This document shows, in pieces, positions 1-6,548 of a stretch of 64,000 bases of DNA. The stretch lies in the NCBI GenBank assembly GCA_039029135.1, contig JBCCGT010000011.1, forward strand, positions 62,001 to 126,000. Reading direction: 5' to 3'. Position numbers and translations under genes: made by a program. The notes beneath the pieces are model-generated. The model was given only the letters and a program-made list of their open reading frames with translations. It was not told the origin of the DNA and made no database searches. Position 1 is the stretch's first letter. The number at the start of each line of letters is the position of its first letter. The DNA is from JALZVT01 sp039029135 (GTDB taxonomy: Bacteria > Pseudomonadota > Gammaproteobacteria > Pseudomonadales > Azotimanducaceae).

Positions 1-386
1 TATTCGCGCCAGCGATTTTGACCCGGCAGCTCCAGCAGCCAGGCGTCCAGCAGGCGTTCTTCCAGGTCGAGCACCGAGTGTTCGCGACCGAAGCGCTCGA
101 TGTCCGCGCGGCGTAGCGCTTTGAGGCGCACCCGATGATCGAAGTAGGCGAGGTAGGGGGCCAGGACGTAGTCCTGTAGCTGGGCGGCGCGGCGTTCGAA
201 TTCTGCGCGTCTGCCGGCCCGAACTGCGCGCACGGCCAGGCGAAATTCGCGCCGCTGCTGCAGCGTTTTTTGCTCGGCGGCATAGGCCTGGCCCGCGGCT
301 TTCGAGCTATGCGCGAGACTGCCAGCGAGTGCGACGGCGATGACGAGCAGCAGCGCGCCGCAGAACTTGGTCGCAGCGTTTGGCAT
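1..386 (-). CDS. slt: Soluble lytic murein transglycosylase, N-terminal part (cut by window edge)
   Basis: Only the first 128 codons lie in the window; the gene runs off the left edge. The protein starts MPNAATKFCGALLLVIAVALAGSLAHS, a clear signal peptide for export to the periplasm. An Arg/Ala-rich helical stretch follows (about residues 40-128, with RRAAQLQDYVLAPYLAYF and LEERLLDAWL), like the helical-repeat U domain that opens Slt70-type lytic transglycosylases. Such enzymes cleave the MurNAc-GlcNAc bond of peptidoglycan to give 1,6-anhydro products. The catalytic SLT domain would lie outside the window, so the activity cannot be checked here. The gene is followed on the same strand, 21 bases upstream, by the universal stress gene. 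Pseudomonas, as I recall it, has an slt gene in the same neighbourhood. Confidence 0.75.
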   Translation of the reverse strand, partial: MPNAATKFCGALLLVIAVALAGSLAHSSKAAGQAYAAEQKTLQQRREFRLAVRAVRAGRRAEFERRAAQLQDYVLAPYLAYFDHRVRLKALRRADIERFGREHSVLDLEERLLDAWLLELPGQNRWRE

Positions 387-407
387 CAGGCGCGGATCGA
401 GGTCGGC

Positions 408-851
408 TCAGGCTTCATCCTGGCCAACTCGCACGGCGAGCACGTCGCAGGTCGCCCCGTGCAACACCCCGTTTGCCGTGGAACCCAGCAACAGCGCCAG
501 GCCGTGGCGACCGTGAGAACCCACGACGATCACATCGGCGCCGAGTTCGATCGCCAGGCGATGAATCTCGCTGTCAGGACGGCCAAAGATGAGGTGTTGA
601 TGGTTCTCGCCGATGTGTTGTTCGGCGGCAAACTCGGCGAGGTGACGCTTCGCCTGTTCGTGAATTTGATCCTGCACCGACGAGACATCCATCGGAATGT
701 CGCCGCCATAGGCGAGGCTCAGCGGTTCGATGACGTGTACGACGTGCAGTTCGGTCGGGCCGGGCTCGGCCAGCGCGCGGGCGCGCTGCGCCACGGTCAA
801 GGATTCTTCGGTCAGATCGACCGCCAGCAGTATGCAGTTGTAGCCTTGCAA
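408..851 (-). CDS. Universal stress protein, UspA family
   Basis: A 147-residue single-domain Usp protein of usual length. It opens with YNCILLAVDLTEES, the first beta strand with the nucleotide-contacting Asp. It carries the ATP-binding signature G-x2-G-x8-G-S/T near residues 111-124 (GSHGRHGLALLLGST), followed by the family's closing strand CDVLAVRV. Usp proteins are cytoplasmic dimers that bind ATP and are induced under stress or growth arrest. The partner or target cannot be told from sequence. It lies just upstream of slt on the same strand and diverges from the membrane-protein gene at 1123, with a G-rich intergenic region between. Confidence 0.9.
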   Translation of the reverse strand: MQGYNCILLAVDLTEESLTVAQRARALAEPGPTELHVVHVIEPLSLAYGGDIPMDVSSVQDQIHEQAKRHLAEFAAEQHIGENHQHLIFGRPDSEIHRLAIELGADVIVVGSHGRHGLALLLGSTANGVLHGATCDVLAVRVGQDEA

Positions 852-1122
852 GCCGCTTTACCCGGGCGTTGTACTCAGGGAGTAGACGCCCGCGACCTTA
901 CACCACTCTCCGGCGACGGCTCAACTCGCGCGGCGGGGTGCGGCGGGGTGGGGCGGGTGAGGTCGATTGGGGTGGCGATCGAGTAGATTCGGCGCCGCGT
1001 CGGGCCGTTGTGAGACCGCCGTCCTGCGCCCGCTTTCGGCAAAACAGCGGTGTTGCGGGCGTGCCCCCAGGACGGTCTAGTATGCGCGTCTGTCCAGGCA
1101 CTCCGAGGAGGCCCGTATCACC
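852..1122. other. Divergent intergenic region with G-rich tract
   Basis: This 271-base spacer separates the divergent usp and 1123 genes, so it should hold promoters for both. No clear promoter boxes are visible in this GC-rich sequence. It contains a four-run guanine tract at 934-957 and a GAGGAG ribosome binding site at 1105-1110 for the plus-strand gene. Confidence 0.5.
934..957 (+). other. Potential G-quadruplex motif
   Basis: Four guanine runs are separated by short loops: GGGG, seven bases, GGGG, one base, GGGG, one base, GGG. This fits the usual G3+N1-7 rule for intramolecular quadruplexes on the plus strand. It lies in the divergent promoter region between usp and the following gene, so it could influence either. 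Folding is inferred only. Confidence 0.4.
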
Positions 1123-1734
1123 GTGACAACGCTGCTCATCGTACTCGCCGGCATGGCACTCGTCGTCGGTCCGATCGCCTATCTGATGCCCTCGCGCCGC
1201 GATCGCGAGCTCGCCAGCCTGAGGATGGCCGCGCGGGCCCGGGGTTTGGAGGTTGAGCTCGCGCGCTTGCCGAAGCTGAACGCCGATGCCCACGAGCGCG
1301 TCAGCGCGTCGGGCATCGCCAAACAACCGGTGCTGGAATGTGTTGAGTACGGCTTGCCGTTACCGCTGGCGCTGCAGGGCGCGCTGAGCTGGCGGGCCCT
1401 GGTTGCGCCCGAAACCGAGTTTCCGCTGACTCCTGGACTGCCGAACCTGGAGTTGGACCGTGGTGCGACACCTAACGTGCCGCTGCCGCCCTATTTTGCG
1501 GCGTTGCCAGAGATTCTGGCGGCGTTGCCGGCGGATACCGTCGCGCTCGGTGTCACCCGCACCGGCGTCGTCTGTTACTGGCATGAGCGTCTCGGCGGTG
1601 CTGCCGACAGCGCCGCGGGCCACCGTCCAGCGGGGGCACAGGCGAGTGGGGAAGCGATTCTCGATGCGCTTGCCCAGGCCCTGCGAGCGCTGCTGGCACA
1701 CCATGCGGCGTGGCTGAAAGAGGCCGAATTCTGA
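1123..1734 (+). CDS. Conserved membrane-anchored protein of unknown function, upstream of topA
   Basis: A 203-residue protein with one N-terminal membrane helix (residues 3-22, LLIVLAGMALVVGPIAYLMP), then a charged Arg-rich segment and a soluble domain. No enzyme motif is visible. The start is a GTG preceded by GAGGAG at 1105-1110; the spacing of 12 bases is long but no better start exists. Pseudomonas has a protein of this kind next to topA, so it is probably a conserved orphan rather than a chance ORF. It ends 104 bases before topA on the same strand and could be co-transcribed with it. I cannot assign a function. Confidence 0.7.
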   Translation: MTTLLIVLAGMALVVGPIAYLMPSRRDRELASLRMAARARGLEVELARLPKLNADAHERVSASGIAKQPVLECVEYGLPLPLALQGALSWRALVAPETEFPLTPGLPNLELDRGATPNVPLPPYFAALPEILAALPADTVALGVTRTGVVCYWHERLGGAADSAAGHRPAGAQASGEAILDALAQALRALLAHHAAWLKEAEF

Positions 1735-1838
1735 CTGCGGCGGAGTTAACGTTCTGAGTGGGTGTTCTTGACAGCCTTCAAATCCTGCCCGTATAAACCA
1801 CGCCGTTCCAGGTACTCAGGCCCGCTAGACGTTCACCT

Positions 1839-4535
1839 ATGGCGCGATCTTTAGTCATCGTCGAGTCGCCCGCCAAGGCGCGCACGATCAACAAATACCT
1901 CGGCCGCAACTACGTTGTGCGGTCGAGCGTCGGACATATTCGCGATCTGGTTGGCGCCCCGGCGTCTGATCCGAAGGAACGTGCGGCGGAGGCGGCCAAG
2001 ACACGCAAGATGACGCCAGGGCGGCGAGCTGCCTATAAAAAGAAGCGCGATCGCACGCAGCTGATTCGTCGCATGGGGGTCAATCCGGACGAGAACTGGG
2101 AAGCGAACTACGGGATCGTCAGCGGCAAGGAAAAAACCGTCGATGAACTGCGCAAGCTCGCCAAAGACGCGGATGAGATCTTCCTGGCGACGGATCTGGA
2201 TCGCGAGGGTGAGGCGATTGCCTGGCACCTGCAGGAGGTCATCGGCGGCGACCCGGATCGCTACAAGCGGGTAGTCTTCAATGAGATTACGCGCCGCGCG
2301 ATTCAGGAGGCGTTCGCAGAGCCGACGGCGGTCGATCTGGATCGTGTGAACGCGCAGCAGGCGCGACGCTTCCTCGATCGCGTCGTCGGTTTTCAGCTAT
2401 CGCCGCTGCTGTGGTCCAAAGTGGCGCGCGGCCTGTCCGCGGGCCGCGTCCAGTCAGTTGCGGTGCGGCTCATCGTTGAGCGCGAGCGCGAGATCAGAGC
2501 GTTTGAGCCGGAAGAGTACTGGGAAGCGTTTGCGGAGCTGGCACGCGGCAGCGACACCGCCGGGCATCGATTCCAGGTCGTCAAACGCGCCGGCGAAAAC
2601 TATCGCCCCGGCAGTCAGGAAGAATCGGATGCCGCGCTCGCCGTGCTCGAGCGGGCCGATTACGAAGTCACTAATCGCGAGGACCGACCGACCAGCACCA
2701 AGCCGGGGGCGCCGTACATCACCTCGACGCTGCAGCAGGCCGCGAGCACGCGCCTGTCGTTCAGCGTGAAGAAGACCATGACGATGGCCCAGCGCCTCTA
2801 CGAGGCGGGCTACATCACCTACATGCGCACGGACAGCACGAACCTGTCGAGCGAAGCGGTCGAGAACTGCCGCGCGTACATCGACAAGGAATTCGGCGGC
2901 GACTACTTGCCAGAGAAGCCGCAGACCTATGCCAGCAAAGAAGACGCTCAGGAGGCCCATGAGGCGATCAGGCCGTCGAACGTTGGCACACTCGCGGAGC
3001 ACCTGACCGGCGTAGACGCGGACGCGGCGCGCCTGTATGACCTTATCTGGCGCCAGTTTGTCGCCTGTCAGATGCCGCGCGCTCGCTACCTGAGCACGAC
3101 CGTCCAGGTCACGGCGGCAGACTTTGAGTTGCGCATTCGCGGCCGCGTGCTGCAGTTTGACGGCTTCACGCGGGTCCAGCCGCCGACCTCGAAGCGCGAC
3201 GAGGATCGCGTGCTGCCCGACTTCGCGGTCGGCGAAGCGCTCACGCGCAAGGCACTCGAAGGGGTACAGCACTTTACGAAGCCGCCGCCGCGATACGGCG
3301 AGGCGAGTCTGGTGAAAGAGCTCGAGAAACGCGGCATTGGCCGGCCGTCGACCTATGCCGCGATCATTTCGACCATTCAGGATCGCGGCTATGTCACGCT
3401 GACGAATCGACGCTTTTACGCCGAACGGGTAGGGGAGCTGGTCACCGAGCGATTGGTGGAGAACTTCGAGGATCTGCTCGACTACAGCTTCACGGCGCGA
3501 ATGGAAGAAGAGCTGGATCAGATCGCCCAGGGCGACGCCCGCTGGCGCGATGTGCTGGACAACTTCTACGCGGGCTTCACTGACAAGCTGGAAGAGGCCG
3601 CGCAGGTCGAAGGCGGCATGCGTCCTAACGAGCCGACCGACACCGACATCGAATGCACGAACTGCGGTCGCCACATGCAGCTGCGCACGGCGAGCACGGG
3701 CGTGTTTCTGGGCTGCTCCGGCTATGGGCTGAAGCCGAAAGAGCGTTGCAAGGAAACCATGAACCTGATTCCGGGCGACGAGGCCGTCGACGTCGACAAG
3801 GACGACGAAGGCGAGGCCAAGCTGCTGCGCAGCAAGCGTCGTTGCCCGATCTGCGGCACAGCAATGGACAGCTATTTGCTCGACGAGACGCGCAAGGTGC
3901 ACGTTTGCGGCAGCAACCCGACCTGTGCCGGCTACGAGGTCGAGACCGGCACCTTCCGCATCAAGGGCTACGACGGCCCCGTGATCGAGTGCGACAAATG
4001 CGACGCCGAGATGCAGCTAAAGTCTGGTCGCTTCGGCAAGTACTTCGGCTGTACCGCCGAGGACTGTAAGAACACCCGCAAGCTGCTGCGCAGCGGGGAG
4101 CCCGCGCCGCCGAAAGCCGATCCCGTGCCGATGCCAGAGCTGGCCTGCCAGAAGGTCGAGGATCACTATGTGCTGCGCGACGGCGCGGCCGGCATTTTCC
4201 GAGCCGCCAGTCAGTTCCCCAAGCACCGCGAGACGCGCGCGCCGCTGGTTAGCGAGATCATCCCGCACGCTAACGAGCTCGATCCGAAATTCCGCTATCT
4301 GCTGGAAGCACCCGTTGCCGACCCCGACGGTCGACCGGCGGTGATTAAGTACTCGCGCAAGGAAAAGGCGCAGTACGTCGCGAGCGAAGAGGACGGCAAG
4401 GCGACCGGCTGGCGCGCGACCTACGTCGATGGCACCTGGCAGGAGCAGGCCGCGCCAAAGAAGAAAGCCGCCAGCAAGGCGAAGACGGTTAAGCGTAAAA
4501 CGCCAGCGGCCAAGGCCAAGAAGAAGAGCGCCTGA
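1839..4535 (+). CDS. topA: DNA topoisomerase I (type IA)
   Basis: This 898-residue enzyme relaxes negative supercoils by cutting and passing one DNA strand. The Toprim domain opens LVIVESPAKARTINKYLG and has the metal-binding ATDLDREGEAIAWHL near residues 118-131. The catalytic tyrosine is Tyr328 in GYITYMRTDST. The C-terminal half has at least three four-cysteine zinc ribbons, starting CTNCGRHM, CPICGTAM and CDKCDAEM, for single-strand binding. It ends with a long Lys/Ala-rich tail of about 25 residues (KKKAASKAK, KAKKKSA), longer than in E. coli, which may add nonspecific DNA or RNA affinity. It converges on lexA with 8 bases between the stop codons. Confidence 0.98.
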   Translation: MARSLVIVESPAKARTINKYLGRNYVVRSSVGHIRDLVGAPASDPKERAAEAAKTRKMTPGRRAAYKKKRDRTQLIRRMGVNPDENWEANYGIVSGKEKTVDELRKLAKDADEIFLATDLDREGEAIAWHLQEVIGGDPDRYKRVVFNEITRRAIQEAFAEPTAVDLDRVNAQQARRFLDRVVGFQLSPLLWSKVARGLSAGRVQSVAVRLIVEREREIRAFEPEEYWEAFAELARGSDTAGHRFQVVKRAGENYRPGSQEESDAALAVLERADYEVTNREDRPTSTKPGAPYITSTLQQAASTRLSFSVKKTMTMAQRLYEAGYITYMRTDSTNLSSEAVENCRAYIDKEFGGDYLPEKPQTYASKEDAQEAHEAIRPSNVGTLAEHLTGVDADAARLYDLIWRQFVACQMPRARYLSTTVQVTAADFELRIRGRVLQFDGFTRVQPPTSKRDEDRVLPDFAVGEALTRKALEGVQHFTKPPPRYGEASLVKELEKRGIGRPSTYAAIISTIQDRGYVTLTNRRFYAERVGELVTERLVENFEDLLDYSFTARMEEELDQIAQGDARWRDVLDNFYAGFTDKLEEAAQVEGGMRPNEPTDTDIECTNCGRHMQLRTASTGVFLGCSGYGLKPKERCKETMNLIPGDEAVDVDKDDEGEAKLLRSKRRCPICGTAMDSYLLDETRKVHVCGSNPTCAGYEVETGTFRIKGYDGPVIECDKCDAEMQLKSGRFGKYFGCTAEDCKNTRKLLRSGEPAPPKADPVPMPELACQKVEDHYVLRDGAAGIFRAASQFPKHRETRAPLVSEIIPHANELDPKFRYLLEAPVADPDGRPAVIKYSRKEKAQYVASEEDGKATGWRATYVDGTWQEQAAPKKKAASKAKTVKRKTPAAKAKKKSA

Positions 4536-4537
4536 GC

Positions 4538-4556
4538 GCGGCGCTAGTAGCGCCGC
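4538..4556. terminator. Hairpin between convergent topA and lexA
   Basis: A perfect 8-bp stem, GCGGCGCT with AGCGCCGC, around a three-base AGT loop sits exactly where topA and lexA converge, overlapping the last lexA codons. There is no U tract on either side, so it may be a bidirectional transcript end or stability hairpin rather than a classical intrinsic terminator. Confidence 0.5.
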
Positions 4557-5143
4557 AGCACCCCGACGCTCAGGCCTTCGATGCTGAACTCCTGCTCGCG
4601 CAGGTCAACGTTGATGGGTTCGAAGTCGGCGTTTTCGGGCAGCAGCGTGATCTGATGGCGTGCCCGGCCGCGCTGGAGCCGTTTGACCGTCACCTCCTCG
4701 TCGATGCGTGCGACAACGATCTGGCCGTTGCTGGCGTCGCTAGTCTTGTGCACGGCCAGCAGATCTTCATCGAAGATACCGACCTCTCGCATGCTGTCCC
4801 CGCGCACCCGCAGCAGGTAATCAGCGCGCGGACGGAAGAAATCGGGCGGGACCTCGCAGTGATCCTCGATGTGCTCGGCGGCGAGTATGGGTTCGCCCGC
4901 AGCCACCTGGCCCACAATCGGCAGACCGGCCTCCTCGGGCAGCCGAATACCGCGACTCGTGCCTGGAATCATCTCGATCGCCCCCTTACGCGCCAGCGCC
5001 TTGAGGTGCTCTTCGGCGGCGTTCGCTGACTTGAAGCCCAGCTCCCGCGCGATATCGGCTCGCGTCGGCGGATAGCCGGTGGCGGTTATGTGCTTGCGAA
5101 TAATCTCCAGCACCTGGCTCTGGCGGGGGGTCAGTTGATCCAT
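4544..5143 (-). CDS. lexA: LexA repressor, SOS regulator and S24 self-cleaving protease
   Basis: A 199-residue LexA of typical length. The N-terminal winged helix-turn-helix starts MDQLTPRQSQVLEIIRKHI and includes GYPPTRADIARELGF. The self-cleavage site is Ala82-Gly83 (VAAGEP), with the Ser-Lys dyad at Ser117 (GDSM) and Lys154 (VTVKRL). On DNA damage RecA filaments trigger cleavage and release SOS genes. It binds CTGT-N8-ACAG boxes; two are placed end to end about 100 bases upstream of its own start, implying autoregulation. It is convergent with topA, as I recall from Pseudomonas. No sulA-like gene follows it here. Confidence 0.98.
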   Translation of the reverse strand: MDQLTPRQSQVLEIIRKHITATGYPPTRADIARELGFKSANAAEEHLKALARKGAIEMIPGTSRGIRLPEEAGLPIVGQVAAGEPILAAEHIEDHCEVPPDFFRPRADYLLRVRGDSMREVGIFDEDLLAVHKTSDASNGQIVVARIDEEVTVKRLQRGRARHQITLLPENADFEPINVDLREQEFSIEGLSVGVLRRY

Positions 5144-5245
5144 GTCTGCGCCTCCTGGATTGGGGCTCTTGGTTTGTGGCTGTCTGTTTCGGTGGCTTGT
5201 TTAAGCGCCGGCAGCTGTGCCTCACGAACCAAAGGAGTCGCGGGG

Positions 5246-5261
5246 CTGTCTATTCATACAG
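5246..5261. promoter_or_regulatory. LexA (SOS) box 1
   Basis: CTGT-N8-ACAG, a perfect match to the gammaproteobacterial SOS consensus, is about 100 bases upstream of the lexA start. Together with the adjacent second box it supports negative autoregulation of lexA. Confidence 0.85.
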
Positions 5262-5277
5262 GTGTGATTTTATACAG
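5262..5277. promoter_or_regulatory. LexA (SOS) box 2, imperfect, in tandem
   Basis: GTGT-N8-ACAG directly abuts box 1 and differs from the consensus at one base. Tandem boxes of this kind are known upstream of E. coli lexA. The A/T-rich stretch between them gives TATAAA on the minus strand, a plausible -10 element for lexA that both repressor dimers would cover. Confidence 0.65.
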
Positions 5278-5678
5278 CACTCCGGCGGTGCGCAATGAGG
5301 GTGTTGGGGACACACGATTCTTGTGGGTGTTGGGGACACACGAGTTTCGGCTGTTGGGGTATTTGGGACGCACGATCGAAATTTTGGGGACACACGACTC
5401 TGACGGTTGAGTTGCGATGGAGCGCCTCAGTTAGGGGATTCAAAGTTGGGATTGAGGTGTGAAAGCGGTGACGACGGGTCACTGATAAGATCGCTGGGCC
5501 TTCGGGGTAGGTTCGCCGGTTAGCTGTGTGGCCTCGAGCGTGTGGTCGCCGAGGCTTCGATGCTCAAGCGCAAGTAGATTCGATCTATTGTTAGGCCGAT
5601 TCCTTTACAAAGGACTGACACCCCGCGATCCGGCCGACCGCGACAATCTACGGCTCTAAGAATCTGGATCTGCCATCA
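5278..5678. other. Intergenic region downstream of the SOS boxes
   Basis: About 400 bases without a convincing gene lie between the lexA promoter and the LolA-like gene. The left part holds a four-copy array of the GGGGACACACGA word (5306-5397). At 5602-5613 there is a small palindrome, CCTTT-AC-AAAGG, about 65 bases before the next start codon, which could be an operator. Confidence 0.55.
5306..5397 (+). repeat. GGGGACACACGA word array, four copies upstream of lexA
   Basis: Direct copies occur at 5306-5317, 5332-5343 and 5386-5397 (all exact GGGGACACACGA), with a one-base variant GGGACGCACGA at 5365-5375. Spacing is 21-33 bases and the intervening sequence is T/G-rich and not conserved. All are in the same orientation. 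The array begins 29 bases after the second SOS box. Same word as the arrays inside the genes at 6.5, 33 and 37 kb. Confidence 0.85.
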
Positions 5679-6548
5679 ATGTGGAATCAGCTTTCTCGCC
5701 AAGCCGCCGCCGCTGGGACGGGACTGTTGCTCGCGTGCGTTAGCGCGCAAGCCGTCGCTGGGGGGTATAGCGACCGGGCGGCTCAGCAGCCCGATGATCG
5801 CGGACTCGCCGTGTTTCGCGCCCAGGAACTGGAAGAGGCCGGCTTTGCGGATCTGGAAGTCGCGTTAGACATGGTGCTGCGCAGCGCGAGCGGTCGAGAA
5901 AGCCGTAGGAGCCTGCGCCTGCGTCAACTGGAAGCGGCCGATGTGGATGACGCTGGTGACCGGCTACTCGTCGTGTTTGAAGAGCCCGCCGCCATTCGTG
6001 GAACGGCCTTGCTGACGCATGCTCAGAAACGGCGCGAGGACGATCAATGGCTCTATCTGCCGGCCCTGAAACGGGTCAAGAAGATCGCCTCTCGCAATCG
6101 CTCCGGACCGTTTCTCGGCAGCGAGTTTTCGTTTGAAGACCTCACCAGCCAGGAGATCGAGAAATACACCTACCGCTGGGTGGGCGAAGAGTCTTGCGAC
6201 ATAGAACTCCGCGGCGGACCTGCGGCCACAGAGATCTGCGATGTTGTGGAACGACGGCCAGGACCAGAGCTCGTCTCAGGCTATCTGCGCCAACTATTCT
6301 GGATTGACCGCAAAGCGCGGCGGCCCGTCCGAGTCGATTACTTCAATCAAGGCGACAGGCTCACCAAGTCGCTGCGAGCGAGCGATTTTTATTTCTACCA
6401 GTCACGTTGGTGGCGCCCTCATCTTTTGCGGATGCGCAATCACATCACCGGCAAGACCACCGATCTAATCTGGGCCGACTACAACTTTGGCAACGGTTTC
6501 GCCCCCGAACGCGATTTCTCTGCGGCTGCACTGCGTCGCGTGAGGTGA
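5679..6548 (+). CDS. LolA-like outer-membrane lipoprotein-sorting family protein
   Basis: A 289-residue exported protein. Residues 7-27 form a signal peptide ending AQAVAGG. The mature part matches the family often annotated as outer membrane lipoprotein-sorting protein, related in fold to LolA/LolB: RSLRLRQLE, LLVVFEEPAAIRGTALLTHAQ, QWLYLPALKRVKKIASRNRSGPFLGSEFSFEDL. This differs from true LolA; members usually sit beside RND-type transporters or outer-membrane proteins and probably carry lipids or hydrophobic ligands across the periplasm. Its stop overlaps the GTG start of the barrel gene by 4 bases (GTGA), so the two are translationally coupled. No RND transporter is next to it here. No good Shine-Dalgarno is seen before the ATG. 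Confidence 0.85.
   Translation: MWNQLSRQAAAAGTGLLLACVSAQAVAGGYSDRAAQQPDDRGLAVFRAQELEEAGFADLEVALDMVLRSASGRESRRSLRLRQLEAADVDDAGDRLLVVFEEPAAIRGTALLTHAQKRREDDQWLYLPALKRVKKIASRNRSGPFLGSEFSFEDLTSQEIEKYTYRWVGEESCDIELRGGPAATEICDVVERRPGPELVSGYLRQLFWIDRKARRPVRVDYFNQGDRLTKSLRASDFYFYQSRWWRPHLLRMRNHITGKTTDLIWADYNFGNGFAPERDFSAAALRRVR

Noticed and set aside
2454..3902. 482-residue minus-strand open frame opposite topA
   Set aside because: It lies fully antisense to a certain topA. Its Arg/Ala/Leu-rich composition is what GC-rich genes give on the other strand, and it has no domain.
5306..5397. Word array as a small CRISPR array
   Set aside because: The repeats are only 11-12 bases, the spacing varies from 21 to 33 bases, other arrays lie inside genes, and no cas genes are present.
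6407..6544. Upstream part of the barrel-protein frame
   Set aside because: It runs inside the LolA-like gene in another frame. The GTG at 6545 with a signal peptide is a better start.
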